A DNA stretch of 64,000 nt from Ailanthus altissimus (Eukaryota; Streptophyta; Magnoliopsida; Sapindales; Simaroubaceae). A program made the translations under genes and the position numbers. This document shows, piece by piece, positions 23,641 through 35,000 of the stretch (its first letter is position 1; every line of letters begins with the position of its first letter). The stretch is from positions 2,683,501 through 2,747,500 of the forward strand of contig OX327693.1 of the NCBI GenBank assembly GCA_946807835.1, read 5' to 3'. Under the pieces are notes generated by a model. The model was not told the origin of the DNA, did not search any database, and saw nothing but the letters and a program-made list of their open reading frames with translations.

Positions 23641-23779
23641 AAGTCTTTGCAAAATAGCACAAGAAAATGAGATAAAAGCTACTTCCTTAGGAAGAATTGC
23701 TAAGATATGGAAGTCGAATGAGAGAAAGCCCAGCAAGTTCACTTATAAAGAAGTTTTCACCATTACCTTTTGTCAACCA

Positions 23780-24260
23780 AATCACATAATAAGCCTGGTC
23801 CAAATTAAGCCTTTGAATGAATTTCAAGAGAGTATGGGTCAAAATCATGTTTTTACTAATATAACTTAAATTTACTTGATGTAAGTGCGCAAGTGCCTTC
23901 ACCCCACACCTTTGGCATGTCTTCTGTATTCAAAAAATATATAACATAAAAACCATTGGCCATGGGAAGTAATTTCTAGCTATTTTTTAGATTCCAAATG
24001 CCATGAAGCCTAGCTTCAAGAGTCTCCGCCTTAAGAGGTTGTAATCCTTTTTTCAAAATAATTTGACCTAACAGATTTGTCTTACTCAGTTCTATACACT
24101 TAAGGTACTTCGATTCATCAATATGAATAAAATATTGATTACCCTTAATTGTTGGAGGAGGAAGAAGAAAATTGTTAAAATCCAAATCAGAGGCAGATGA
24201 AAGAATAGAAGGAAAGGATTTCTTTTTAATTACTTGTTCCGTGGTTGAAGGAACAGATGT
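23780..24260 (-). pseudogene. DUF4283-like fragment (LINE ORF1-type)
   Basis: A minus-strand frame from about 24260 to 23978 reads FPSILSSASDLDFNN, then a basic/hydrophobic block with QIILKKGLQPLKAETLEARL, and after a stop continues as KLLPMANGFYVIYFLNTEDM and KVWGEGTCAL near 23890-23970. This succession (KG-x-PL-x-x-x-L-x-x-RL, W, GKGYYEF-like, VW-x-x-G) is characteristic of DUF4283, a domain found in plant LINE ORF1 proteins and LINE-derived genes. It lies between the two gypsy copies with no reverse transcriptase nearby. Function unknown; LINE ORF1 proteins bind RNA. Confidence 0.65.
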
Positions 24261-24399
24261 CTCAAGTTGGCTATCCTGGTAGCCTCTTTCTATTCATCTA
24301 ACAACTTAACTACTTCATCAAGAATCTCTATCAGTGTTGAATTATAGAAAAATCACCAAGAAAAGCACAATGTAATATTACTAATGATAGAAAGAATGT

Positions 24400-24954
24400 G
24401 GATGTCTATAATGTTAGAGCAGTACAACTGGAATAGTAACCAGAATAGTGATGTAATAGCTTGCTGAGCAATCACCCGCTCAGAGTAAGAGAAGGCTGAA
24501 ACAATTCAGTCTCACACAAGAAGTTGTGGCTGTCTGTAGAATCTGAACAAAATAGCCACCAGTAGCGGACAACAGCTTTGGCTGTCGATTACTGCCAGCA
24601 GCAGTAAAGAGCAAGAGAGGAAATAACCACAAAGGTAGTAGCAAAAAGAATGGTAGTAGCGGCTTAGATCAAGAGAGGATAGCCACCAGTATAAAGGCAA
24701 AAAGAACATCAGCAGCAACTCAGAGTGTAGCCACCAACAGCAGAAAGAGCACCAGTAGCACCTCAGAGCATCCACCAATAACAGGCCATCAACAGCAAAA
24801 GCTGTGATTGTAGAGCGCAACCAACAGCGAGAGAGAAAGGGGTAACAGCAAAGGGAATAAACACTAACATAGCAACAGTAAAAAGGGCAGCAGTAGCTCA
24901 GATAACCAACAATCAGTTGAGGAAAAAGATTGGAGCAAGATTGGCCACACAATT
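24400..24954. repeat. AGC/CAG-rich degenerate stretch
   Basis: Plus-strand sequence with frequent CAGCA, AGCAGC and ACCA words but no regular period. The 146-residue Cys/Leu-rich minus frame (24512-24952) is a by-product of this composition. It ends exactly where copy B of the gypsy fragment begins. Confidence 0.5.
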
Positions 24955-25682
24955 GGCCATTTTCGCTAGTGAAAAACTACCAGGTTAGGTAGTCATTAGC
25001 TGATCAAAAGAAAAACAAATCGATCTGAGAAGAAAACCAAGCAAAACGCTGGTGATTTGAGAAGAAATACCAGGTTACTGCAACCAAATCATTTGGTTAC
25101 TGTAGCATAGTTGAGAGAATATTAGGTACTGTAGCAAAACACATTTTTTAGGGATTTTGCCAAAATGTTATTAGGCACTATAACAAAACAAATTATTAAT
25201 GTTTATACAAAATGGGAGAATCTTATGATATTTGAACTTAAAATTTTATATTACTTGTTACGATAGTGCACACTTGTGTTTAACTACTAAAGTATACATC
25301 AAGTTTTTGGCACTATTATTTAAGACTATGTCTTTTTATTCATAGATCAATACTAATACTAAGTTATTTACTTTTAATTCATATTTTATTTTATTTTATT
25401 TTTGTTTCAATTTATTTTCTTCTTTTTACTTTGATTTTCTTTCTATTTTGCTTTGATAATTCATGCAAAGGGCAAAAATGTTGACTTGACTTCTGTTGAT
25501 CCTAAGATCAAAAGAATATTTCAAAGACTTTGACACAATCAACGCCAATAATCTTTAAATATGGAAGAGAACAACGAATATATCAATAATCTAATGTTTG
25601 AGCCTATAATACTATAAAGAGCACTAAAAGAGTACCAACCATTAACGTTAATAAATTTGAAATCAAGTCGAATATTATTCAG

Positions 25683-26400
25683 ATGCTGAAAGAGACAATG
25701 CAGTTCAATAAAGCTCCCAATAATAATCCAAACATGCATATCATAATGTTTTTGGAGATTTGTGATACTTTCAAGTACAACAAAACCTTGGACAATGCCA
25801 TACGACTTAGATTATTCCCTTTCTCCTTAAGGGATAGAGTTAAAAGTTGGTTAATGTATTGCCATCTGGATCCATATCGACATAGGATAATCTAGCACAG
25901 AAGTCCTGAGCCAAGTTTTTCCCACTAGAAAATACAGCAAAGATGAGGAATGACATCACCTCATTTAGTCAGATTAATAGCGAGTCGTTGTATGAGGCAT
26001 GGGAGCACTTCAAGAATATGTTGAGAAAATTTCCTCATTATGGAGTCCCTAAATCGCTATTATTTCAAACGTTATACAATAGACTAGTAGGACATTTTAA
26101 GACTATTGTAGATGCTACTGTTAGAGGAGCATTAATGAATAAGTCTACGAACAAGGCTTATGATTTATTATAAGAAATGGCATAAAACGATTCCCAATGA
26201 CCAGCAGAGAGAATTGCACCCAAAAGAGTCATATGTGCATATGAGATTGATGCATTCAATGTATTTGTAATACAAATTAATTCATTATTTAAGAATTTTA
26301 ATGCATTGAACACCATCAAAACTCATTGAGTGATATGTGACTTTTGTGGGGATGACCACATGAATGGGTAGTGCATGGAAGCAGTGAATTATGTGGGCAA
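25683..26400 (+). pseudogene. gypsy Gag remnant, copy B
   Basis: Plus-strand frames at 25683-25895 (RLFPFSLRDRVKSWL) and 25943-26173 (YEAWEHFKNMLRKFPHYGVP, MNKSTNKAYDLL) are the Gag core. A knuckle follows near 26325-26370 of form C-x2-C-x3-H-x4-C (CDFCGDDHMNG then stop then C), with a Trp codon turned to stop. Interrupted by stops at about 25893 and 26171, so not translatable as one protein. Confidence 0.82.
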
Positions 26401-27269
26401 TTTCAATCATCAACAACTTAACCCTCAATCAAATTTCTACAATCCAAAGTGGAGATCATCCTAACTTTTTTTGGCATAACAACAAAAGAGAGTCATCTAA
26501 ACTAATGAATCCTTAAGGATTTTATCTACCACAAGAGAAAATGGAAAATTTGGAAGACATGTTTATGCAATATATATAGTCCAATAATGCCATTCTGTAG
26601 AACCATTTAGCAACCTTAAAGAACTTAGAGGTTCAAGTAGGATAACTTGTGTAGCCATTAATAAGTGACCTCAAGGCACTCTATCAAGTGACACTGAAGA
26701 AAATTCAAGAAATATAGAGCAACGCCAAGCCATTAACTTAAGGATTTGTAAGATCTTACAAGATAACATATTCAAATGCCTACCATCAAGTGTGAAATAG
26801 AAGAAGAAAGTGGCATGACAAAAAGTACAGCATATACCCTTCGCTTAAAAGCTACAAAGGTGCAACTTAAGTGCAGAAACCGAAAAATAGCAGCAAGACA
26901 ATCCAAAAAATGCTAAAATAAAAGATGAACAGCAAAAAACTGGTGAAAATTCTATAAAAAATAGTATAGAAAGCGGTATACAAGTGCAGAAAAATCATGA
27001 TATGTAGATAAGTGACAAATCGGTATAAAATACTAGTAGTAATGTGCAGAAACAGCCCATATAGTCATTTACTTCACCTCCACCATTTTCTCATACGTTG
27101 CAAAAGAAGAAATTAAATAAACAATTTCTAAATTTTTTGAAGTTTTTAAGAAATTACATATCAATATTTCTTTTGTAAATGTGCTGGAACAAATGCCTAA
27201 CTACGTCAAGTTTATGAAAAGTATTCTTTGAGAGTGGACAAAACTAGAGGATTATGAAATCGTATCATT

Positions 27270-27760
27270 AGCAGAGGAGTGTAGCACCATTCTTCAAAAG
27301 AAGATACCTCTTAAGCTCAAAGATCCTGGGAGATTTACCATATCGTTCTCCATTAGCAAACATGATCTTGGTAAAGCTTTATGCGATCTAAGAGTGAGTA
27401 TCAATCTTATACCCTTATCCATCTACAACAAGCTAGGTTTGAGAGAAGTAAAGCCCGTAAATGTTATACTTTAACTTGTTGATTACTCTCTCGCCTATCC
27501 AAAGGAAATCATAGAAAATGTGCTAATAAAGGTGGATAAGTTCATATTTTTCACAGATTTTATCATCCAAGACATAGAATAAGAAAATGAGATCCCTATT
27601 ATCCTTGGAAGACCCTTCTTAGCAACAGGACGTATGGTCACTATTGTTCAATAAGGAAATGACTATGAGGGTGCAAGATCACACTGTCACTTTCAAAGTC
27701 TAGAAGGATGTCAAGTTACCATCTGAAAATGAAGACTGGTACAACACTAATATGGTGCAT
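27270..27760 (+). pseudogene. gypsy aspartic protease remnant, copy B
   Basis: Plus-strand reading gives FTIPFSIGKHDLGKALCDLR, then SINLIPLSIYNKLGL, and later ILGRPFLATGRMVT. The catalytic motif normally reads D-L-G-A-S in this clade, but here G is replaced by R and A by V. Stops occur near 27470 and 27580. The domain would mature Gag-Pol by cleavage. Confidence 0.8.
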
Positions 27761-28099
27761 TCACAAAGACTTCAAAGACACGGATAGGTTGAATCCTCAC
27801 ATAAAAAAGAATGAGTTAAGCCATAGGAAGAAAATAAAGAAAAATAAAAAGCATCACATTAATAAGAGAAACATAAGGAATGGCAAGGAAAAACCATTTC
27901 CCTAGTCTAATATTAAAGTCTTTCCAAAAGGGCACAAAAAGAATGAGGCAAAAGCTACTTCTCTATGAGTAATTACTAAGATATGGAAGTCAAAGGAGAG
28001 AAAGCCCAGCAAGCTCACTTATAAGATGCTTCCACCATTAACTTTAATCTACCATAAGAGTAAAAAAAACCCCATCAAGTTGACGATGCTAAATCATTC

Positions 28100-29420
28100 C
28101 CTTCTTAGAATGTAACCCAAGTAATTTTTATTTTTATTCGCTTATTTTCAAATTTAGTTATGTTAGTTTCTTTTTCTTGTTAGGAATAAAACAAGTCAAG
28201 TATTTAAAGAAGTAGCATGAGTATTTGTAGGCTTTTGAAGTAAAAGAAACTACAGTCATATTCAACAAACACAAGGCTGCAATGCTTTAACTTCACTTAC
28301 CAGAGAAGTTTTCTTGTTATTAAGTTTATTTTTTAACATTAAGGATAATGTCTAATTTAAATTTGGGGGTGAAAAATACTTTCTTGTGTTTATTTTGCTA
28401 TTTTTATTGATTAATTGGATTATATAAGTTAAATGTATTTTTTAGTTGATAAGTTTGGTTGAAAAGATTATCAATAGTCTATAATAAGAATTGGAATACT
28501 GGTTGAATTTACTTTTACAAGCCTCTAGGAAGTGATAGATGCTTGAGATAATTCTTATATTTTGAATCTTGGATGGATTTCAAGCTAATTTTTTATAACT
28601 TATTCTTTAGTATATTGAGATAAGCTTGTAGTAGTTGATTTTTTTGCTTAGAGATACTCATACTTGAGTAGTACATCATAGTATTAATGACCAACACTCT
28701 AGAACTTGCTTGATTACTGCTTAAGGCAAAATCATAAGAAACACAAGAATAGAAAAATGACATTATGTCATATTTAGATCAATTGAGCCTTTTCAAGCCT
28801 ACTATAAATGTATATTTATCCCTATCATATTTGAGCCTAAATATCCATTTTTTTTTTCTATTTAACCATATTACATGCCTTATGAATTTAAGCTTATTTA
28901 TTCAATAATGACCCGTAGCATGATAAATCTTGAGTTTACTTAGAAATATTATTAAAATGAAAAAGGTTATGGATGTATGAGAAAATGGTACTGCAAAAGA
29001 AAGCAATAAGTTTTCAAGAGGCATATCAATCTAAGTTTGGAGGTACATTCCAAAAAAAAAAAAAAAGAGCCTTCAATTTGCAATACCCCTTACTTAAGAA
29101 AATGAAGAATGTTTTTCCAAAAGTGATTAAAAAAAAAATATTAAAAGGTTATAAGTAAAGTTAAGTGTTCATAGTATGATTTACACATCATATATATCTT
29201 TATATCCCACCTTGACCCTAGCTTTATATTACAAGCTAATTAAAGTCTTAAATAGATCTTATACATGGGTATTTATACATTAGTGGAGAGTAGTATGAAT
29301 GACAAGCTTATGGAAGTGTTATTGGGAATTGAAATATGTCGAGACATCATCTTTTTGTACTATCTTGAGTATTGAGGAAATCTAAGTTTTATTTAACTAT
29401 TTACTTACTTATTATACACA
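28100..29420. other. Non-coding 3' region of the gypsy fragment and flank
   Basis: No convincing gene. Sequence is AT-rich, with a small Lys-rich open frame at 28973-29158 that has no recognised similarity. The element's 3' LTR was not identified, so the right limit of copy B is uncertain. Confidence 0.45.
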
Positions 29421-29424
29421 CACA

Positions 29425-29690
29425 CATACAAATGATCAAGAGGTTATCCCAAAATCTGAACATGAGGGTAAGTAGCCCCTGAGGAGGTGCGACACTCAAG
29501 ATGTTGCCTTAAGATCACCATATAAGGGTTTAAAGCTCTTTGAGGTAGCTTCTGAAGGGGTGCGACACTTAAGAGGTTACCCCAAGATCTACATGAGAGG
29601 GTTCAATGCTCTTTGAGATAGCCTCTAAGGGGGGTACGGCACTCAAGAGGTTACCCTAAGATCTGCACATGAGGGTTCTGTTAGTGTGCT
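29425..29690. repeat. Tandem repeat, about 74-bp period, 3-4 units
   Basis: The block TGCGACACTCAAGAGGTTACC recurs, with changes, at about 29488, 29561 and 29635 (spacings 73 and 74 bp), with GAGGGTT..AGCTCTTTGAG between. A partial first unit begins at about 29428. Not coding in any frame. Confidence 0.8.
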
Positions 29691-29691
29691 A

Positions 29692-29960
29692 TGCATAGAA
29701 TGACTGTGTATAGTTTAATTCAATTTTATTTGTTTGCATGTCTCACATGCAAAATATACGTTGTGGATATAATATACATATATCTCATTACACTAACGAA
29801 AAAAATGGAGCTTACCTTGAAGAGTTACTTTGATTAATTCTAAGAGAGAAATAGAGTTAGAAAGCCTAAAATGTTGAGTCCACAAGATAGTGCCATTAGA
29901 GTGCTTAAGTTATTTAGAGTTCATATTGTTTAGTGTCCATGATCGAATAACCTTAACTCT
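29692..29960. repeat. LTR-like remnant (family shared with 42060-42300)
   Basis: The block GCATGTCTCACATGCAAAAT followed by a TATATCTCATTACACTAA block recurs in diverged form at 42110-42180 in the same orientation. A TGTTAGTGTGC start is plausible at 29692. No primer site or partner LTR was seen. Confidence 0.45.
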
Positions 29961-29971
29961 TATACCACTTA

Positions 29972-30284
29972 TTGAGATTTATTTGTGTCACAATCTTCAC
30001 CTATAAGTACACAAGAATATAAAATATCATATAAGGTAATAGAGAAAATAACAAAGTACACACAAGGCATAAGAATATATGTAATTTAACAGATTCTTTT
30101 ATATCTAAAGTGGATCACAAGATTCTAACTTCTTTATTAAAAGATATTTTATTAAAAGACAAACAAAGTACACCTTGAGATTTTATTAAAATTAGGTAAG
30201 CCTTTAATGTTAGATTCCTTGAGAGCTCGTTTATTATTTGTATTCTTTAATTATCTCTTGAGATAAATCTTTGTGATTTGGGTT
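29972..30284 (-). repeat. Older copia LTR remnant interrupted by copia-2
   Basis: Just left of 29972 the minus strand reads AGTGGTATAAGAGTTAAGG, a diverged initiator-Met primer site, so the sequence starting TATTGAGATTTATTTG should be the end of a 5' LTR. It runs into copia-2 at 30285, and may resume after 35651, but no partner LTR was found. Confidence 0.5.
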
Positions 30285-30915
30285 TGTTGAAGAAGAAACA
30301 CACAAACAAGCAAATCACCTAAGCAAATAAAGTGCAGAACAAAAATTTAAGGAATAAAGAGAGAAATGGTAGAAGAAGAACACACAAAATTACGTGGTTC
30401 AGCAACTTGCCTACGTCCATAGCGAATCAAGATCACTCTCTTTCTATTGAATCAGTAGACACTCACAAAGTATGCCTTTTACAAGAAAGATCACAAAGAA
30501 AAACTTTATCGTGCACTCTAGGGATTTTCTCTCACTAAGAATCACAAAGAATGCTTAATCACAAAGGTTTCTTTTGATGATCACTAAGATGTGTTTACAA
30601 GCCAATAAGTAGCCTTTATATATGCTTTAGGACGTCTTAGGTTTACCATATATGTGTAGGAGTCATATTAGGGAGTCCTGAAGTAAGTGGGAGATGAAAT
30701 AAGGAAGTTTTCATATTTTGGGATACTGTTTATGTGTCCAGCGCCTCCCGTCTGAGCGCCACAGCGCTCATCGCTTGGCACTGCGGTACTGGCGCCTAGT
30801 GCGCCCTTCTTCATTTTTTGCCTCTTTTTGTGTCCCTCTTCGATCCTCGTGTACCCTACGCACTTGGCTTGATCTCCAAATCATATACCGATGATTTTCA
30901 ATTAATTTTCTCACA
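30285..30915 (-). repeat. copia-2 3' LTR
   Basis: Begins TGTTGAAGAAG and ends TTTTCTCACA (TG...CA termini). Aligns with 35001-35651. The frames at 30332-30538 and 30818-31129 are LTR artefacts or antisense shadows. Confidence 0.92.
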
Positions 30916-30984
30916 AATCCCCTCATTGATTCAAAATCATCCACAAAGTAACTTGATCTCTTATTTCTGCATCTTTGGCCACCC

Positions 30985-31400
30985 TCACAAAATAGTGACT
31001 TCGGTTAAGTCCTTGCATAGGATAAGCTTAACCGAGTGTAGTAGCTTAGTCAACATATCAGCAGAATTTTCAGACGACATTATCTTTGTTAGACTAACTT
31101 CACCATTTTGGACAATCTCTCTAATGTAATAGAGCCGCACATCAATGTGTTTCGACCTTTCATGGAACACTTGATGCTCGCTTAGGTGTATGGCACTCTG
31201 GCTGTCACAATATACACTGGTGTTTACATCTTCATCAGCCAATACCTCTGCGCATATGCTTTTTAACTACACGACCTCCTTAATAGCTTTACCAACAGCT
31301 ATATACTCTGTCTTTGTGGTAGGTAGTGCAACCACATATTATAGAATTGATCTCCAACATACACTACACCCAAACACTGTGAATACGTAGCCTGTCAACG
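30985..31400 (-). pseudogene. copia-2 RNase H
   Basis: Minus-strand reading gives TTKTEYIAVGKAIKEVV near 31270-31330 and, in 30985-31242, VYCDSQSAIHLSEHQVFHER and VRLYYIREIV, then NSADMLTKLL. These are the standard copia RNase H motifs, including the catalytic D of YCDSQSA. One stop lies between the two parts. Confidence 0.88.
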
Positions 31401-31512
31401 ATCTTCTCTTATCAAGATCATCGGCATAATCTGAGTCTACGTACCTTCTTACCATTTCACAGTTGTTCTCATCCCTCTTATACATCAACCCGTGATTTGA
31501 CGTTCCCTTAAA

Positions 31513-32446
31513 CTATCTCAGAATCCATTTCATTGCAAGCCAGTGATCCTTACTCGGATTTGCCATGTATCCACTCACCACACTTATAGTCTGTACTATG
31601 TCTAGTCTTGTGCAAGCCATTGCATACATAATGCTCCCTACAGCGCTTGCATACTGTACTTTTCTCATCTGTAGTTTCTCCTTTTCGGATGTCGACGACT
31701 GTGCTGCTGACAGTCTTAAATGTATGGCCAAAGAAGTGGAGACAGCCTTTGTGTTGGACATACTAAACTTCTCTAAAATTTTGAGTATATATCGCAATTA
31801 GGAAAAGAAGATAACATCTCTTCTTTCCCTCACAATATCCATACCCAATATTCTCTTTGCTGCAACCAAATCTTTCATCTCAAACTTGCCACTCAACTGC
31901 CTCTTAAGCTTTTGTATTTCTTTCATATTCTTACAGACGATCAACATATTATCGATGTATAGAAGTAAATACATCATCCCACAACTTATGTTCTTGAAGT
32001 ACATGCATTCATTATACTTGCTCCTACTAAAACCACAAGCCATCATAAACTCATTAAATCTCTTATACTACTGTCTAAGTGATTGCTTTAATCCATATAA
32101 CAACTTCTTTAGCAAACAAGCATAATCTTCTTTTTTGGGCTCCTCAAACCTTTGCGGTTGTGTCATGTATATCGTTTCTTCAAGTTCTCTATGCAGAAAA
32201 GCTGTCTTTACATCCATCTGCTCTATATGTAAATTAAAGTTTGTACATATGGCTAACAAAATTCTAATGGATGTGTGCTTGACGACTAGAGAGAAGATCT
32301 CATAAAAGTCAACTCCCTCCCTCTGAGTAAAACCTTGTGTAACTAACCTAGCCTTAAATCTCGTAGACTTTATTCCCGGTATCCCCTCTTTTACCTTATA
32401 CACCCACTTGCACCCAACTCGTTTCTTTTGAGGTCTACACCAACTT
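31513..32446 (-). pseudogene. copia-2 reverse transcriptase
   Basis: 32068-32403 holds RFKARLVTQGFTQREGVDF, LHIEQMDVKTAFLHRELEE and LLYGLKQSLRQ (usual form LYGLKQSPRQW). At 31798-32046 the polymerase active site reads LLLYIDNMLI, where the family has Y-V-D-D; the second catalytic Asp is Asn, which should abolish polymerisation. The thumb/connection continues at 31513-31797 with ASAVGSIMYAMACTRLDI. Stops separate the blocks. Confidence 0.9.
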
Positions 32447-32995
32447 TCAGGTATTGTTCTTTCTAAGAGAACTAATCTCTTCTTTCATGGCTTGCTGCCA
32501 TTCTTTCTTGTTTTCACTCTTCATAACCTCACCATATGTCCTAGAGTCATCATACTCAAGAGTGTAAGCAAAATTAAAAGCATGAGCAACGAAATCCGCT
32601 TGTGCATACTTGACTGATGGGTTAATCATTCTCCTCAACCTATCTCTAGCTAGTTGGTACTCTTCAAGTTTCATCTCAGAAGTCCTAGTCTTTCCTTGGG
32701 TGGGCTTGGAGGAACTTACCAGTGTTCTTGATTCATCTTCAAGGATCTCTTCGTTGAAGTACTAATTTGGGGGCATATCAGATCTATTCTCATATTCTAC
32801 TTCAGCTTCTATTAACTCGGATGCTAAGTCTTCCTTGGGTACAGGTTCTTCTTTCTCATTTTCTTGGGAGGCTTTCAGCATAGTCGTCTCATCGAACGTC
32901 ACATCATGGCTTATGATACTCCTTGGTGGTGTCAAGTTTTTACACCATACTTTGTATCCTTTCACTAATTCGGGATATCTTATGAATAATACCAT
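32447..32995 (-). pseudogene. copia-2 integrase-RT linker
   Basis: Two minus-strand pieces (32762-32995 and 32447-32674) carry the copia linker: YKVWCKNLTPPRSIISHDVT, an acidic stretch (EENEKEEPVPKEDLASELIE-like), then ENKKEWQQAMKEEISSLRKN, which is the RT N-terminal WxxAMxEE motif. A stop separates them. Confidence 0.82.
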
Positions 32996-32999
32996 TTGA

Positions 33000-34128
33000 T
33001 AGCTCTAGGTTCTAAATTTCCCTCTGTAACATGTACAAAGGCAAGGCAACCAAATATTCTGAGGTGGTTATACTTCAGATGATTGTCAGACTATTTCCCT
33101 TTTGGCGTCTTAAAGTCAATTGCTGAAGAGGGACTTCTGTTAATTAAATAAGCTGCAGTCACTACAGCTTCTCCCTAAAATACTTTGGACATCTTTGCAT
33201 TGGTAAGCATGCATCTAACCCTTTCAAGTAAGGGTCTATTCATCCTCTCAGCTACGCCATTCTACTATGGTATTGATCTCACTGTTCTATGCCTTGCAAT
33301 TCCATGCTTAGCACAAAACCCATCAAACTCTCTATTGCAAAATTAGAGGCCGTTGTCAGTCTTCAGCCTCTTCACTCTTTTTCCAATCTGATTTTCAACA
33401 AGAGCCTTCCAACTCTTGAACACATCAAATGCTTGATCCTTACTCTTCAACATATAGACCTACAGCTTCCTTAAATAGTCATCAATCAAACTGAGAAAAT
33501 ACTTGGCACCACCACGAGTAGCTATCTGAGCTGGTCCCCAAAGATCAGAGTGTATGTAGTCAAGAGTCCCCTTAGTCTTGTGCTTGCCGGTACTAAACCT
33601 CACCCTATGTGCTTTTCCTAGCACATAATGCTCACAAAACTCCAAGGGCTGAAACTTATCCTCACCGAACACCTTTTGACAAAACAACTCTTTCAGATTT
33701 TTCTTGCCTAGGTATGCCAGCCTAAGATACTACAACTTAGTTTGCAGACTCTCTTTATTTACAGAGAATAATGCAGAATCACTCACGACTTTACCCTTAA
33801 GCACATAAACACCTTTATGCTTATCTCTTCTTATTACCATAATGGAACCCTTTAATACTCTCAAAACCCCTCCATAGATTCTGATAGAACACTCATTCTG
33901 GTCTAAAGTCCCTAGTAAGATCAAGTTTCTCTTCAGGTCAGGAACATACCTAACATCTGTCAACTTTCTCACTCGTCCATCATGCAGCCTAAGTTTAACA
34001 CTATCAATTCTCATCATCTGACATGCAACGTCATTACCTATTAACACCTTACCACCACTAATGGGCTGGAAATTTTCAAACTAAAACTTGTGTGGGTACA
34101 TGTGAAAAGTAGAACCAGAATCTAAAAC
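33000..34128 (-). pseudogene. copia-2 protease, GAG-pre-integrase and integrase
   Basis: Protease begins near 34130 with its D-S-G triad intact (VLDSGSTFHM), but the preceding Trp and a later Trp codon are both stops. GAG-pre-integrase follows at 33730-34047 (VRYVPDLKRNLILLGTL). At 33460-33687 the integrase zinc finger reads FCEHYVLGK, where the second Cys of C-x2-C is Tyr, then DYIHSDLWGPAQIATRGGAK and FLSLIDDY, the start of the catalytic core. The remainder of integrase to about 33000 is fragmented. Confidence 0.87.
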
Positions 34129-34967
34129 TCATTGTTCAGAATTGATACTATCAGTGGCGATGAGTGTCTCTGCACTGTCATAGCTATCATCATAGGCAAG
34201 CACAGCATCCGTTTTCTTCTTGTCTTGTACTCTCTTCTTAGGACAATCCTTTATAAAGTGTCCATCTTTCTTACAGCAATAACACCTCTTAGGTTTCCTA
34301 AACTTCAATCTTGAGCCTATTTTCCTTCCATCTCTATATGAGGGCCTTCCTCTTATAGATAAACTTTCTGTATTACCTCCGATTTGCTTCCTTAATAACT
34401 TTGAGTTTAATAATGATTTCACATCACTCATCATTAAACTCTCTCTACCATAGAGTAGCGTATCAATAAAGCTCTCATAACTCTTGGGGAATGAACTCAG
34501 CATGATTATTGCTCTATCTCCATCTTCTATCTTGATGTTGATAGACTCAAGATCCAGGATGATCTTATTGAAAATGTCTATATCATCTTTTATTGACGTC
34601 CCTTTGACATAGACAGCTGATACAACTTCTTCTTTATATGCAATCTGTTGGCCAACGATTTTTGCATATAAAGAAAGTCAAGCTTTTTCTAAATACCTAT
34701 CTCCATTGTCTCACCTGCTACTTCCCTTAGTACTTTATCGCTCAATGATAGAACGATTATGCTATGAGCTCTTTCTTGAATGTCCATTTTTTTAGCTTCT
34801 GCTTTAGATGACTCTGGCATTTTCTCTTCATCACTAAATGAAGTTGTAGACTCCTCTAATGCCGAGCCTGGCCTTTGGTTCACTAACAATGCCTTAACCT
34901 TCATCTTATACAGATCAAAGTCATTCGTACCATTGAATTTCTCTATCTCACTCTTGGGTGTGGCCAT
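34129..34967 (-). pseudogene. copia-2 gag
   Basis: Starts MATPKSEIEKFNGTNDF at 34967 and continues through the UBN2 capsid-like domain (34689-34967). A Trp-to-stop change near 34685 breaks it. It resumes at 34503 (MLSSFPKSYESFIDTLLYGR) and ends with a complete zinc knuckle CYCCKKDGHFIKDCP at about 34255-34300. The usual copia Gag has exactly this plan, about 250-300 residues, so the start is credible. Product would be the nucleocapsid of virus-like particles. Confidence 0.88.
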
Positions 34968-34985
34968 GTTTGATTAGAAAACCAA

Positions 34986-34997
34986 ACTCTGATACCA
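34986..34997 (-). promoter_or_regulatory. copia-2 primer-binding site
   Basis: Reads TGGTATCAGAGT on minus, three bases from the 5' LTR, complementary to the initiator-Met tRNA 3' end except at the last base. Confidence 0.9.
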
Positions 34998-35000
34998 GTT

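Larger units (their letters stand above)
21395..23745 (+). mobile_element. Athila/Tat-like gypsy fragment, copy A
   Basis: Direct-repeat partner of 24955-28020. It starts inside a truncated LTR (GCCATTTTCGCTAGTG...), followed at 21747 by TGGCATTATTGCCTGG, a degenerate form of the tRNA-Asp-type primer site TGGCGCCGTTGCC used by Athila/Tat elements. Gag and protease remnants follow on plus. It is internally deleted relative to copy B (see findings) and stops matching near 23745. No RT, integrase or downstream LTR is present. Confidence 0.8.
24955..29160 (+). mobile_element. Athila/Tat-like gypsy fragment, copy B
   Basis: Same start as copy A (GCCATTTTCGCTAGTG...), a tRNA-Asp-like primer site remnant at 25308, then gag and protease. 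After protease it continues with non-coding sequence that contains ATTAAGGATAATGTCTAATT and a following TTTGGGGGTG near 28340-28370, a marker typical of Athila-type elements. Reverse transcriptase, RNase H and integrase are missing between protease and this 3' region. Copy B keeps about 650 bp in the gag-protease spacer that copy A has lost. Confidence 0.8.

Noticed and set aside
24512..24952. 146-residue Cys/Leu-rich frame resembling a membrane protein
   Set aside because: Antisense of an AGC-rich tract; no signal peptide logic, no homology seen, and composition-driven.
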